A stretch of 64,000 nucleotides of DNA from Planosporangium thailandense. GTDB taxonomy: Bacteria; Actinomycetota; Actinomycetes; Mycobacteriales; Micromonosporaceae. The stretch spans positions 124,001-188,000 of the forward strand of contig NZ_JAATVY010000009.1 of the NCBI RefSeq assembly GCF_011947195.1. The letters are read 5' to 3'. Below are positions 36,262 to 45,919 of the stretch, one piece after another. Below the pieces are notes generated by a model that did no database searches, was not told the DNA's origin, and was given only the letters and a program-made list of their open reading frames with translations. Within the stretch, counting starts at the first letter, position 1, and each line of letters begins with the position of its first letter. The position numbers and the translations under genes are program-made.

Positions 36262-37388
36262 GCGTGTCCGTTGAAGGCGTCGCGCATCCGCGAGAAGAAG
36301 CCGCCCTGCTTGGACAGTTCGGCGACCTCCTCGCCCCGGGAGCGCGCGAACTCGCGCAGGATGCGCTCCTGCTCGGGGTCGAGCTTGGTCGGCGTCCGCA
36401 CGTCGAGGTGCACGAACAGGTCGCCACGGCCGGCGCCGCGCAGGTGCGGCACGCCCTTGGCGCGGATCCGGAGCGTGGCGCCCGGCTGGGTACCGGCCTT
36501 GACGTCGACGTTCTCCTCGCCGTCGAGCGTCTTGATGGTCAGCCGGGTGCCGAGCGCGGCCGCCGTCATCGGCACGGTCACGCGGCAGTGCAGGTCGTCG
36601 CCCTTGCGCGAGTACACGTCGTGCGGCCGCTCGTGGATCTCCACGTACAGGTCACCGGGCGGTCCACCGCCGGGCCCGACCTCGCCCTGCTGGGCCAGCC
36701 GGATCCGCATGCCGTCCTCGACGCCGGCCGGGATCTTGACGGTCAGCGTGCGCCGGGTGCGGACGCGGCCGTCGCCACCGCAGGTCTGGCAGGGGTGCGG
36801 GATGATCGTGCCGTACCCCTGGCAGGCCGCGCACGGCCGGGCGGACACGACCTGACCGAGGAACGTGCGCTGCACCGACTGCACCTCGCCGCGGCCGCCG
36901 CAGACGTCGCAGGTGGTGGGGTGGGTGCCGGGCGCGGTCCCCGCGCCGGAGCAGGTGGTGCACAGCACCGCCGTGTCGACGGTGATCGGCGTCTCCACGC
37001 CGAAGGCGGTCTCCTGCAGATCCAGCTCCAGCCGCAGGATCGCGTCCGCGCCGGGCCGTACCCGGGGACGCGGCCCGCGGGCGGCGGAGGTGCCGAAGAA
37101 CGCGTCCATGATGTCCTGGAAACCGACGAACGGGCCGCCCGCGCCGGGGCCGGGGGCGCCGCCACCGGGAGCGAGGGGGTCCCCGCCGAGATCCACGATC
37201 TCCCGCTTCGCCGGGTCGGACAGCACCTCGTACGCGGCGTTGATGTCCTTGAACTTCTCCTGCGCCGCCGGGTCCGGATTCACGTCCGGGTGGTACTCGC
37301 GCGCCAGCTTCCGGTAGGCGCGCTTGATCTCGTCGGCGGAGGCGTCCCGACGTACACCCAGGATCCCGTAGTAGTCCTTGTTGGCCAC
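36258..37388 (-). CDS. dnaJ: chaperone DnaJ (DnaJ2 type)
   Basis: 376 residues. J domain with HPD ([10 protein letters not shown]), a Gly/Pro-rich linker, four zinc repeats ([32 protein letters not shown]) and the C-terminal substrate domain. Stimulates DnaK. GTG 37388 with AAGGA upstream matches the family start VANKDYY. Downstream of hrcA by 46 bases, as in other actinobacteria. Confidence 0.97.
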   Translation of the reverse strand: MANKDYYGILGVRRDASADEIKRAYRKLAREYHPDVNPDPAAQEKFKDINAAYEVLSDPAKREIVDLGGDPLAPGGGAPGPGAGGPFVGFQDIMDAFFGTSAARGPRPRVRPGADAILRLELDLQETAFGVETPITVDTAVLCTTCSGAGTAPGTHPTTCDVCGGRGEVQSVQRTFLGQVVSARPCAACQGYGTIIPHPCQTCGGDGRVRTRRTLTVKIPAGVEDGMRIRLAQQGEVGPGGGPPGDLYVEIHERPHDVYSRKGDDLHCRVTVPMTAAALGTRLTIKTLDGEENVDVKAGTQPGATLRIRAKGVPHLRGAGRGDLFVHLDVRTPTKLDPEQERILREFARSRGEEVAELSKQGGFFSRMRDAFNGHA

Positions 37389-37434
37389 GTGCGTCCTTAT
37401 GCCCTCGCTCTTTGCGCCTTCTGGATCAGCTGTA

Positions 37435-38454
37435 TCAACTCTGTGCGAGCAGATCGCCAACGTAGCGTGCCACCGCACGTACCGCCGCGATCGTGCCGGG
37501 GTAGTCCATCCGGGTCGGCCCCAGCACACCCATGCCGCCCACGACAATCGTGCCCGGCCCGTACCCGGTGCTCACCACGGAGGTGCCCCGGAGGTCCTCG
37601 ATCTCGTTCTCGTCACCGATGAGCACCCGGGTGCCGCTCGGCTCGACCTCACCGAACAGCTTGAGGAGCACGACCTCCTCCTCGAGCGCCTCGAGGATGG
37701 GCCGCAGCGCGCCCTGGAAGTCCACCAGGCCCCGCGCCAGGTTGGCGGTGCCGGCGAGCGCGATGCGCTCCTCCTTGCGCTCCACGAGCGTCTCCAGCAG
37801 CACGGTGGACAGGGCGGTCATCGCCGGTCGCAGCAGCCGCGGCACCTCGTCCCGCAACTGCTCGACGAGGGGCGGGGTGTCGGTGAGCAGGCTTCCGTTG
37901 AGCTTTTCGTTGATCGTGCGACGCAGATCGGCGACGTCGTCGGCACCGAGCGTATCGGGCAACTCCACGAGACGCTGGTCGACGCGCCCGGTGTCGGCGA
38001 TCATCACCAGCATGAGCCGGGTGGTCGACAACGGCACGAGTTCGAGGTGGCGCACCCGCGAGCGCGACAGGCTCGGGTACTGCACGATGGCGACCTGTCG
38101 GGTGAGCTGCGCCAGGAGGCGTACGGTGCGGTGCACGACGTCGTCGAGGTCGACCGCGCCGAACATGAACCGCTCGATCGCACGGCGCTCGGCCGGCGAC
38201 AGCGGCTTGACCCGGCTGAGCCGGTCGACGAAGAGGCGGTAACCACGGTCGGTGGGCACCCGGCCGGCGCTGGTGTGCGGCTGGCGGATGTAGCCCTCCT
38301 CCTCCAGCACGGCCATGTCGTTGCGGACCGTGGCCGGAGAGACCCGCAGGTTGTGCCGCTCGACGAGGGCCTTGCTACCCACCGGTTCCTGCGTCGCCAC
38401 GTAGTCCTCGACGATGGCGCGCAGGACATCCAACTTACGATCGTCGAGAGCCAT
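37435..38454 (-). CDS. hrcA: heat-shock repressor HrcA
   Basis: 339-residue repressor of class I heat-shock genes. Winged helix at the N-terminus ([20 protein letters not shown]), [14 protein letters not shown], and a C-terminal effector domain. GGGAGG precedes the ATG. A CIRCE element lies 44 bases upstream, so the gene is autoregulated together with dnaJ and rsmE. Confidence 0.97.
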   Translation of the reverse strand: MALDDRKLDVLRAIVEDYVATQEPVGSKALVERHNLRVSPATVRNDMAVLEEEGYIRQPHTSAGRVPTDRGYRLFVDRLSRVKPLSPAERRAIERFMFGAVDLDDVVHRTVRLLAQLTRQVAIVQYPSLSRSRVRHLELVPLSTTRLMLVMIADTGRVDQRLVELPDTLGADDVADLRRTINEKLNGSLLTDTPPLVEQLRDEVPRLLRPAMTALSTVLLETLVERKEERIALAGTANLARGLVDFQGALRPILEALEEEVVLLKLFGEVEPSGTRVLIGDENEIEDLRGTSVVSTGYGPGTIVVGGMGVLGPTRMDYPGTIAAVRAVARYVGDLLAQS

Positions 38455-38497
38455 AGCTGCACCTCCCGTCGGGTCAGTGGCCGCCCCGACGGGTCGG

Positions 38498-38524
38498 CTG
38501 GCACTCCGGATACGTGAGTGCCAG
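38498..38524 (-). promoter_or_regulatory. CIRCE operator of hrcA
   Basis: Perfect inverted repeat CTGGCACTC (38498-38506), nine-base spacer, GAGTGCCAG (38516-38524). It matches the CIRCE consensus (TTAGCACTC-N9-GAGTGCTAA) except for compensated changes at the two outer pairs and third pair. Expected binding site of HrcA. Confidence 0.95.
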
Positions 38525-38692
38525 TCTAGCGCCGCGGATGAGCGCGGCGCGATGGTTCTTTTGCCCCGATTACACCACATACAGTGCGCTTCGTTACCAC
38601 CCGACCGGACCATCGAGCCACGGCTGAATGTCGACGAAGGAGTCGCATGTTGCCGCTACCGCCATTTGGTCGATGCCCCTACCGTGACGCAC

Positions 38693-39244
38693 ATGACTGA
38701 AGCACCTCGCCCTTCCGGGGACGGCACCGACGCCACCCCGGGTCCCGACCCCAACGCCGTGCCACCGCCACCTCCGTCCGCGGCGCCCGGCGGGGGCTAT
38801 TCCCAGACTCCTCCCCCGCCCCCGCCGGGCGCTGGTCACGGCTGGCCGCCCGGCGCGTACCCGCCCGGCCCCGGCACCGGCGCCCCGCCGCCCGGGTACG
38901 CGAGCAGCGACGACAAGACCTGGGCGCTCATCGCGCACTTCGGCGGCGCGGTCGGCGCGTTCATCGGCGGCGGCGTGCTCGGCTTCGTCGGCCCGCTGAT
39001 CGCCTACCTGGCGAAGGGGCAGCAGTCGCCCACGGTCCGCGCCCACGCGATCGCCGCGCTGAACTTCCAGATCCTCTGGTCGATCATCGCGCTCGTCGGC
39101 GCGGTGCTGTCCTGCATCGGCATCGGCGTGATCATCCTCGCGGCGGCCGCGATCATCGAGATCATCTTCGGTGTCATCGCCGGCGTGAAGGCCAACGAAG
39201 GGCAGCTCTACCGGTACCCGATGTCGGCCAACTTCATCAAGTGA
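38693..39244 (+). CDS. DUF4870-type membrane protein with Pro-rich N-terminus
   Basis: 183 residues. The first 75 are rich in Pro, Gly and Ala (PPPPPSAAPGGGYSQTPPPP), then a DUF4870-like unit: KTWALIAHFGGAVGAFIGGG, HAIAALNFQILWSII and a C-terminal helix pair ending GQLYRYPMSANFIK. Function of the family is unknown. An in-frame GTG 9 bases upstream is an alternative start. Confidence 0.85.
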   Translation: MTEAPRPSGDGTDATPGPDPNAVPPPPPSAAPGGGYSQTPPPPPPGAGHGWPPGAYPPGPGTGAPPPGYASSDDKTWALIAHFGGAVGAFIGGGVLGFVGPLIAYLAKGQQSPTVRAHAIAALNFQILWSIIALVGAVLSCIGIGVIILAAAAIIEIIFGVIAGVKANEGQLYRYPMSANFIK

Positions 39245-39257
39245 ACCTCCCGACGCA

Positions 39258-39305
39258 GGTCTCGGGGAGTTTGACATCGAACAAGGTGTCAACCTCCCCA
39301 AGATC
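39258..39305. repeat. 48-nt palindrome between convergent genes, degenerate copy
   Basis: Arms 39258-39278 and 39285-39305 pair at 17 of 21 positions; right end CCCCAAGATC keeps the GATC terminus, left end has drifted (GGTC). Sits 14 bases after the DUF4870 stop and 3 before the hemW stop. Same length as the other three copies; likely a bidirectional terminator. Confidence 0.75.
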
Positions 39306-39307
39306 TC

Positions 39308-40516
39308 TCAGGGCAGGAGATCCCGGACGACCGCGTCGGCCAGCAGCCGGCCCCGCAACGTGAGCACGGCTCGGCCGGCGGCGAACGGCTCCACGGCCAG
39401 CAGCCCGTCACCGACCGCCCGCCGCGCCGCGGCCCGGCCGGCGTCATCCAACGTCGAAAGCGGCAGCCCGGACGACAGGCGCAGCCGAAGCATCACGTGC
39501 TCGGTACGCCGCTCCGCGGGCGTCAACCGCTCCCGTGCCTGAGCCGGGGACTCACCGGCCGCCAGGCGGCCGGCGTACGCCGCCGGATGCTTCACGTTCC
39601 ACCAGCGCACCCCGCCGACGTGGCTGTGCGCGCCGGGGCCGAGCCCCCACCAGTCGCCGCCCGCCCAGTACAGCAGGTTGTGCCGGCACCGGGCCGCCTC
39701 GTCCCGGGCCCAGTTCGACACCTCGTACCAGCCGAAACCGGCCGCCGTCAGCGCCGCCTCGGCGGCCAGGTACCGGTCGGCGGCCACGTCGTCGTCCGGG
39801 TACGGCAGCTCACCCCGCCGCATCCGGGCCGCCATCCGGGTGCCGTCCTCCACGATCAGGGCGTACGCGCTGACGTGATCCACGCCCGCGTCCACCACGG
39901 CCCGCAGCGACGACGCGAAGTCGTCGGCCGACTCGCCCGGCGTGCCGTAGATCAGGTCCAGGTTGACGTGGTCGAAGCCGGCCGCGCGGGCCTCGACCGC
40001 CGCCGCGGCGGCGCGGCCCGGCGTGTGCCGGCGGTCGAGCACCCGCAGCACGTGCGGCGCCGCCGACTGCATCCCGAGCGAGATGCGGTTGTACCCGGCC
40101 GCCCGCAGCGCCCGCAGCGACGCCGGATCGACCGACTCCGGGTTGGCCTCGGTGGTCACCTCCGCGTCCGCGGCCAGCCCCCAGGTGGAGTCGATCGCCT
40201 TGAGGATCCGGCCCAGCTCACCGGCGTCCAACAAGGTCGGCGTACCGCCGCCCACGAACACCGTGTCCACGGTACGTCCACCGCCCAGGACCCGGTCGGC
40301 GAGCGCCAGTTCGGACAGGACGGCCTCGACGTAGCCGTCGCGTACCACGCCCTCGCCCGGCGCGTACGTGTTGAAGTCGCAGTAGCCGCAGCGGCTCGCG
40401 CAGAACGGCACGTGCACGTACACGCCGAAGCCGGCGCTGTTGTCAGCGGTCAGCGCGGACGGCGGCAAGGCACCGTCGACCGGCACCGGCTCACCTTCTG
40501 GAAGTACCCCGGGCAT
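39308..40516 (-). CDS. hemW: radical SAM heme chaperone HemW
   Basis: 402 residues. Radical SAM cluster motif CASRCGYC (Cx3Cx2C), VFVGGGTPT, EANPESVDP, and a C-terminal HemN-like domain. Often labelled coproporphyrinogen dehydrogenase, but this subgroup transfers heme. ATG 40516 lies only 18 bases from the divergent enoyl-CoA hydratase start. Confidence 0.94.
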   Translation of the reverse strand: MPGVLPEGEPVPVDGALPPSALTADNSAGFGVYVHVPFCASRCGYCDFNTYAPGEGVVRDGYVEAVLSELALADRVLGGGRTVDTVFVGGGTPTLLDAGELGRILKAIDSTWGLAADAEVTTEANPESVDPASLRALRAAGYNRISLGMQSAAPHVLRVLDRRHTPGRAAAAAVEARAAGFDHVNLDLIYGTPGESADDFASSLRAVVDAGVDHVSAYALIVEDGTRMAARMRRGELPYPDDDVAADRYLAAEAALTAAGFGWYEVSNWARDEAARCRHNLLYWAGGDWWGLGPGAHSHVGGVRWWNVKHPAAYAGRLAAGESPAQARERLTPAERRTEHVMLRLRLSSGLPLSTLDDAGRAAARRAVGDGLLAVEPFAAGRAVLTLRGRLLADAVVRDLLP

Positions 40517-40534
40517 GCCGTCTAGTGTGCCCGC

Positions 40535-41308
40535 ATGCCTGAGCTTGTCCGGTCGGAGACCGTCCGGGGGGTCGCCACGGTGACCCTCGACAGTCCGCAC
40601 AACCGCAACGCGCTGTCCTCGGCGCTCATCGAGCAGCTGCTCGCGGCGTTACGGGCCGCCGAATCCGACGCCGCGGTACGCGCCGTGGTGCTCAGCCACA
40701 CCGGCCCGGTCTTCTGCTCCGGGGCCGACCTCAAGGAGACCGCCGCGGCCCTGGCCAGCGGCGGCTCGACCCCGCCCGCGGGCCGGCTGGGTGAGGTGCT
40801 GTCGGCGATCTGGAACAGCGCCAAGCCCGTCGTGGCCCGGGTGGCGGGGCCCGCGCGCGCCGGCGGCCTGGGACTCGTCGCGGCCGCGGACATCGCCATC
40901 TGCGCGGACGAGGCCACGTTCGCCTTCTCGGAGGTACGCATCGGGGTGATTCCCGCGGTGATCTCGGCCACCGTGCTGCCCCGCCTCGCGCCGCGCGCGG
41001 CCGCGGAGCTGTACCTGACCGGCGAGGTCTTCGACGGCGCGCGAGCTGCCGCGATCGGGCTGGTGAGCGCGTCCGTGCCGGCGGACGAGCTGGACGCGGC
41101 CGTCGCGCGCCACACCGACGCGCTCGTACGCGGGGCGCCCGGCGCGCTCGCCGGTGCGAAGCGCCTGCTCCACCGCGGCGGCGACATCGACGCCGACCTC
41201 GCCGCCCTCACCGAGCTGTCGATCCACCACTTCGGTTCGCCCGAAGGCCTGGAGGGCGTACGCGCGTTCCGCGAGAAGCGCGACGCGAACTGGGTGCCAC
41301 GAGGCTGA
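40535..41308 (+). CDS. enoyl-CoA hydratase/isomerase family protein
   Basis: 257-residue crotonase-fold protein. Oxyanion-hole segments FCSGADLKE and RAGGLGLVAAADIAICAD are present. The first catalytic Glu of classical hydratases would lie after the second segment; here EATFAFSEVRIGVIPAVIS is typical, with the second acidic position replaced by Ala/Val, so isomerase, lyase or hydratase activity cannot be decided. ATG 40535 with no ribosome site and an 18-base divergent spacer suggests a leaderless mRNA. Confidence 0.88.
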   Translation: MPELVRSETVRGVATVTLDSPHNRNALSSALIEQLLAALRAAESDAAVRAVVLSHTGPVFCSGADLKETAAALASGGSTPPAGRLGEVLSAIWNSAKPVVARVAGPARAGGLGLVAAADIAICADEATFAFSEVRIGVIPAVISATVLPRLAPRAAAELYLTGEVFDGARAAAIGLVSASVPADELDAAVARHTDALVRGAPGALAGAKRLLHRGGDIDADLAALTELSIHHFGSPEGLEGVRAFREKRDANWVPRG

Positions 41309-41376
41309 GCCGTTTTCCGGTTCGTCCGATCGGATCTGGGTATTCGCAGCGCCCCGTACCCTGGAGGCGTCGATCG

Positions 41377-42255
41377 GTGGGGGTGACCGTGCGGATTCGA
41401 ACGGCTCTGACCACCGTGATGGTGCTCGTCATTGCCATCACGGTAGGTGCTGTGCTGCTCGTGGAACGGGTCAGCAAGCAATTGCCGTTACGGCTGCCGA
41501 ACGCGCGGGCCTGCGTCGTCGACGGCGACGGCGGCGAGATCTCGCTCGACGCCGACCAGATGGCGAACGCCGCGACCGTCGCCGCCGTGGGCCTCAGCCG
41601 GCACGTGCCGCAGCAGGCGATCACCGTCGCGCTCGCGACCGCGTGGCAGGAGTCGAAGCTGCGCAACCTCAACGGCGGCGACCGGGACTCGATCGGGCTG
41701 TTCCAGCAGCGGCCCAGCCAGGGCTGGGGCACCCCGGCACAGATCCACGACGCGAGATACGCCGCCCGCGCCTTCTACAGCGCGCTGCTGAAGATCGATG
41801 GCTGGCAGGGCATGCGCGTGACCGACGCCGCGCAGGCGGTCCAGCGCAGCGCCCACCCCGAGGCGTACGAGAAGTGGGCCGACCGGGCCGAATCGCTGGC
41901 GAGGGCGCTGACCGGCGAGACGGTCGGCGCGGTGGCGTGCACCGTGACCGGCGAGCCGGCCATGCGCGGACCGGCCGCCGCCGCGGAGCTGGCTGTTGAG
42001 CTGAGGCGGGACTGGGGCGACACGACCGACACCGTGACCTCCGACAACCTGCCCGGCGTGGCGGTGCCCGTCCGGGATGCGCGCGCCGGCTGGCAGTACG
42101 CGCACTGGCTCGTGGCGTACGCCAAGGATCGCGGGATCAAGCGGGTCCGTTTCACCAACCGGGAGTGGACCGCCAAGAGCGGGTCGTGGACGAGGGTCAG
42201 CGCGAGCGCCGACGACAGCAGCCGGGTGCTCGCCGAGGTCTACCGGGCGGTGTGA
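41377..42255 (+). CDS. membrane-anchored SLT/lysozyme-like protein
   Basis: 292 residues. N-terminal membrane anchor (VMVLVIAITVGAVLLVERV), then a transglycosylase-like region ATAWQESKLRNLNGGDRDSI with a candidate catalytic Glu in QES, and GLFQQRPSQGWGTPAQIHDARYAARAFY. Similar proteins are common in actinobacteria and poorly characterised; peptidoglycan binding or cleavage is the reasonable guess. GGAGG 9 bases upstream supports GTG 41377. Confidence 0.8.
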   Translation: MGVTVRIRTALTTVMVLVIAITVGAVLLVERVSKQLPLRLPNARACVVDGDGGEISLDADQMANAATVAAVGLSRHVPQQAITVALATAWQESKLRNLNGGDRDSIGLFQQRPSQGWGTPAQIHDARYAARAFYSALLKIDGWQGMRVTDAAQAVQRSAHPEAYEKWADRAESLARALTGETVGAVACTVTGEPAMRGPAAAAELAVELRRDWGDTTDTVTSDNLPGVAVPVRDARAGWQYAHWLVAYAKDRGIKRVRFTNREWTAKSGSWTRVSASADDSSRVLAEVYRAV

Positions 42256-42275
42256 GGCGCTCTGCGCGTGACAAA

Positions 42276-42316
42276 ACGGCGGGCCCCCGGTACTTCCGTG
42301 ACCGGGGGTCCGCCGT
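42276..42316. terminator. bidirectional terminator hairpin
   Basis: 16-bp stem ACGGCGGGCCCCCGGT (42276-42291) with ACCGGGGGTCCGCCGT (42301-42316), one G-T pair, nine-base loop, preceded by AAAA on the left. Lies between convergent genes ending at 42255 and 42345. Confidence 0.85.
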
Positions 42317-42344
42317 CTGCGGTGAAGCGTTCGATGGTGGGGCG

Positions 42345-42620
42345 TTAGATCGTGGTGTGGCGACGGCTGCCGATACCGGCGACCAGGGCCACGCCGACGG
42401 CCGCGAGAACCACCTGGATGATCAGTTCGATCCAGTCCACGCCGTTGGTGTGAGCCACGCCGAGCGCTGCGGCGATCGCGGTGCCGATGAACGCGGCGAC
42501 AATGCCGATGACCATGGTCAGCCAGACCGGAATGTTCTGGCGGCCGGGCACGACGAGTCGACCTAGTGCACCGACGATCAGACCGACGATGATTGCGGTG
42601 ATAATGCCGGTGATAGTCAC
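42345..42620 (-). CDS. GlsB/YeaQ/YmgE-type small membrane protein
   Basis: 91 residues, three hydrophobic helices with Gly zippers: ITGIITAIIVGLIVGALGRL, VWLTMVIGIVAAFIGTAIAA, and a C-terminal IIQVVLAAVGVALVAG. Family members are stress-associated membrane proteins of unknown mechanism. GTG 42620 has GGAGGGAAACC upstream, a strong ribosome site. Confidence 0.88.
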   Translation of the reverse strand: MTITGIITAIIVGLIVGALGRLVVPGRQNIPVWLTMVIGIVAAFIGTAIAAALGVAHTNGVDWIELIIQVVLAAVGVALVAGIGSRRHTTI

Positions 42621-43017
42621 GGTTTCCCTCCTTGACCGGGGGGCCTCGTTTCTTAAGACGTTCCAGTAATGCCCCGGCTTTCCGTTGCCGGTGTTGTGCC
42701 CACGCGCCGCGGGACTCAAACGCCCCGAAACAAAGGTTTCAATGCGGAACGGATAGCGAACCGCATTGGCGTGAATGCCGGTTTCAACCAGTCACGCAAC
42801 GGGAACCAGCCGTACTCGAAGGTCAGGTGGCCCGAGAGTTGATCGTCACGGTGCGTAGACGCCCACGCCGGAACCACTCGAGTACGGACAGATCTTCGTT
42901 CTGACATTGGCGCCGGTCGACTGACATTGGCGCCGGTCGAGCTACCTGCCGGCCGACAGGAAATCCGTGGCGGCCCGGACAGCGGGCCGCCACGGAGGGC
43001 CTCAGCACCGGCCGCGG
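42621..43017. other. intergenic region with a 20-bp tandem repeat
   Basis: About 400 bases between lepA and the GlsB gene, both on the minus strand, with AT-richer stretches and no convincing gene. It should hold the GlsB promoter (stress-type, by family) and a lepA terminator. A tandem repeat is noted separately at 42901-42940. Confidence 0.5.
42901..42940. repeat. perfect 20-bp tandem duplication
   Basis: Two exact copies of CTGACATTGGCGCCGGTCGA (42901-42920, 42921-42940), about 80 bases past the lepA stop. Each unit contains the 6-bp palindrome GGCGCC. Confidence 0.9.
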
Positions 43018-44886
43018 CTACTTCTTGGCGCCCTTGTCGGTGGGCGCGTCCGAGGTCGACAGCGCCGCGATGAACGCCTCCTGCGGCACCTCCACCCGGC
43101 CGACCATCTTCATCCGCCGCTTACCTTCCTTCTGCTTCTCCAGCAGCTTGCGCTTGCGGGTGATGTCACCGCCGTAGCATTTGGCGAGCACGTCCTTGCG
43201 GATCGCCCGGATCGTCTCCCGAGCGATGACCCGGCTGCCGATCGCCGCCTGGATGGGCACCTCGAACTGCTGGCGTGGAATCAGCTTCTGCAGCTTCGAG
43301 GCGATCGTCACGCCGTAGTTGTAGGCCTTGTCCTTGTGCACGATCGCGCTGAACGCGTCGACCGGCTCGCCGTGCAGCAGGATGTCCACCTTCACCAGGT
43401 CGGCCTCCTGCTCGCCGCTGGGCTCGTAGTCCAGCGACGCGTACCCCTTGGTGCGGCTCTTGAGCTGGTCGAAGAAGTCGAAAATGATCTCGGCGAGCGG
43501 GAGGGTGTAGCGCAGCTCCACCCGGTCGGCCGACAGGTAGTCCATGCCCTGCAGGTGACCCCGACGGCCCTGGCACAGCTCCATGACGGCGCCGACGTAG
43601 TCGTTGGGGGTCAGCACCGTGGCGCGCACGACCGGCTCGAACACGTGGCCGATCTTTCCCGCCGGGTACTCGCTCGGGTTGGTGACGAGGCGCTCGGTGC
43701 CGTCCTCCATGACGACCCGGTAGACCACGTTGGGCGACGTGGAGATGAGGTCCAGACCGAACTCGCGCTCCAGCCGCTCCCGGATGATCTCCAGGTGCAG
43801 CAGGCCGAGGAACCCGCAGCGGAAGCCGAAGCCCAGCGCCGCCGAGGTCTCCGGCTCGTACACCAGCGCGGCGTCGTTGAGCTTGAGCTTGTCGAGGGCG
43901 TCGCGCAGCAGCGGGTAGTCCGAGCCGTCGATCGGGTAGAGCCCGGAGTAGACCATCGGCTTGGGGTCGGAGTACCCGCCCAGCGGCTCGTCGGCCGGCC
44001 GGGCGTTGATCGTCACGGTGTCACCGACCCGGGACTGCCGGACGTCCTTCACCCCGGTGATCAGGTAGCCGACCTCGCCGACCCCCAGCGCCGACGACTT
44101 GATCGGCTCGGGCGAGATGACACCGAGCTCGAGCAGCTCGTGCGTTGCGCCGGTGGACATCATCCGGATCCGGTCACGCGCCTCGATCCTGCCGTCGACC
44201 ACCCTGATGTACGTGATGACGCCCCGGTACACGTCGTACACCGAGTCGAAGATCATCGCCCGGGCCGGTGCGTCGGCGTCGCCCTTCGGCGGCGGCAGTT
44301 GCCGGACGATCTCGTCGAGCAGGTGCCCCACGCCCTCGCCGGTCTTACCCGACACCCGCAGGACCTCGTCGGGCTCGCAGCCGATGAGGTGGGCCAACTC
44401 CTCGGCGTACTTCTCCGGCTGCGCCGCCGGCAGGTCGATCTTGTTGAGCACGGGGATGATCTGCAGGTCGTTCTCGAGCGCGAGGTACAGGTTGGCCAGC
44501 GTCTGCGCCTCGATGCCCTGAGCCGCGTCGACCAGCAGCACCGCACCTTCACACGCGGCGAGCGACCGCGAGACCTCGTACGTGAAGTCGACGTGCCCGG
44601 GGGTGTCGATCATGTTCAGCACGCATGTCTCGCCGGCCCGGTCGCCCTCACGTACCTGCCAGGGCATCCGCACCGCCTGGCTCTTGATCGTGATGCCCCG
44701 CTCCCGCTCGATGTCCATGCGGTCCAGGTACTGGGCGCGCATCTGGCGGGCGTCGACCACCTCGGTCAGCTGCAGCATGCGGTCGGCGAGCGTCGACTTG
44801 CCGTGGTCGATATGGGCGATGATGCAGAAGTTGCGGATGGTGTCCGGGGGCGTCATCCCGGGCAGCAGAGCACCGGTCGGTGGCAC
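43018..44886 (-). CDS. lepA: elongation factor 4 (LepA)
   Basis: Ribosome-associated translational GTPase; 622 residues with GTG 44886 (start [10 protein letters not shown]...). G1 [10 protein letters not shown]2 region [10 protein letters not shown]3 DTPGHVDF, G4 NKID. Domains II, III, V and the LepA-specific C-terminus ([34 protein letters not shown]) are complete. A shorter start at ATG 44856 is possible, but Streptomyces homologues have a comparable N-terminal extension. Confidence 0.96.
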   Translation of the reverse strand: MPPTGALLPGMTPPDTIRNFCIIAHIDHGKSTLADRMLQLTEVVDARQMRAQYLDRMDIERERGITIKSQAVRMPWQVREGDRAGETCVLNMIDTPGHVDFTYEVSRSLAACEGAVLLVDAAQGIEAQTLANLYLALENDLQIIPVLNKIDLPAAQPEKYAEELAHLIGCEPDEVLRVSGKTGEGVGHLLDEIVRQLPPPKGDADAPARAMIFDSVYDVYRGVITYIRVVDGRIEARDRIRMMSTGATHELLELGVISPEPIKSSALGVGEVGYLITGVKDVRQSRVGDTVTINARPADEPLGGYSDPKPMVYSGLYPIDGSDYPLLRDALDKLKLNDAALVYEPETSAALGFGFRCGFLGLLHLEIIRERLEREFGLDLISTSPNVVYRVVMEDGTERLVTNPSEYPAGKIGHVFEPVVRATVLTPNDYVGAVMELCQGRRGHLQGMDYLSADRVELRYTLPLAEIIFDFFDQLKSRTKGYASLDYEPSGEQEADLVKVDILLHGEPVDAFSAIVHKDKAYNYGVTIASKLQKLIPRQQFEVPIQAAIGSRVIARETIRAIRKDVLAKCYGGDITRKRKLLEKQKEGKRRMKMVGRVEVPQEAFIAALSTSDAPTDKGAKK

Positions 44887-45128
44887 GGTCGTCCGTTCGT
44901 GGGTAGTCGGGCGCTTACGTCGGCGGCCGACCCGTACGGTTGAAGGTGCCGGCCGCCTACTCCATGGTCCCATGCCGTCGGCCGTGACCGGCGCTCCCCG
45001 GCTGCCCGTCGTCGAACGGACAGCGGGCGACATCGCACCGACCACGGCCGACGCGACGTCGCTTCAGCGCCGCAGGCGCGCCAAGGTTACTGCCAGCGCC
45101 GGCAGGACGCACCCAAGGTTACCGACTG

Positions 45129-45650
45129 TTAGAGAAGGGCCCCTTCGTCGTGCAGCCAGTCGACGAAGCCGAGCGCGACGGCGGCGGCACAGTCGACCAG
45201 CTCGACCAGCAGGGCGTCATGCGCCCCCGACCCGAGCGGCACCTGCATTTCGGCGTAGATGGGCAGCTGTCCCCGATCGGTCGGGTCGCCGACGTACGCC
45301 TTGCAGAACCGCCGGCTGTGGTTCCACTCGTTGACCACCCGATACGACCGGTCGGCCCAGTCGGGCGGGACGGTGGTGTGCGGACGTGCCCGGATCACCA
45401 GGATCTCGTCGTCCGGCCCCTCCAGCGCGAACAACACCGCGTGTCGCTCCCACAGAGCGATCAACGTGCCGCTACCGTCTGTAAGGTAACGAATATCAAG
45501 CTTGTCCAGCGCCGCAGCGACCCGCTCCAAGGTCACCGGCGCCACGATCGCCGCCCGGTCCGCCGTGGCCGTGTTGCCCCCGGACCCGACCTGGGCCGAA
45601 CCATCTGTCCGCGTGTCGGCCTGCCCAGCACGCTTCTGCCACCACGGCAT
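45129..45650 (-). CDS. YbjN-domain protein
   Basis: 173 residues. The N-terminal 45 are polar and low-complexity; the rest is a YbjN/type III chaperone-like fold: LERVAAALDKLDIRYLTDGS, ILVIRARPHTTVPPDW, VVNEWNHSRRFCKAYV. In bacteria such proteins are linked to stress and surface traits without a known activity. A second, unrelated gene lies upstream on the same strand after 269 bases containing an AT-rich stretch around TTGGATATATCAATTC (from 45822), a possible promoter. Confidence 0.85.
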   Translation of the reverse strand: MPWWQKRAGQADTRTDGSAQVGSGGNTATADRAAIVAPVTLERVAAALDKLDIRYLTDGSGTLIALWERHAVLFALEGPDDEILVIRARPHTTVPPDWADRSYRVVNEWNHSRRFCKAYVGDPTDRGQLPIYAEMQVPLGSGAHDALLVELVDCAAAVALGFVDWLHDEGALL

Positions 45651-45919
45651 AGACCCGTGCTCCCTGCTCCCCGTGCCTCGCTCCCCTGCGGATCCACAAC
45701 CGTTTCTGTCAACACCCTCAACAGTGGTGGACCCGAGCCAACAAGTTACCCGTTCGGACGAGTTTCGGCAGCCCCGCACCGGGCCCGCGACGCTGATCGG
45801 AGGGGCGTGACCATCATCTCTTTGGATATATCAATTCGATGGGCCCCTGGCGGATGCGACTTCCAGCGCTTTCCTACCCAGCACTTATTGATCCAGATCG
45901 TCGCGGCGACCCGGGGGGC

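Noticed and set aside
42716-42907. 63-codon minus-strand frame between GlsB and lepA
   Set aside because: No ribosome site, no recognisable composition or family; overlaps the 20-bp tandem repeat.
45822-45845. AT-rich stretch as an attachment site or mobile-element edge
   Set aside because: No repeats, integrase or tRNA nearby; more simply a promoter for the YbjN gene.
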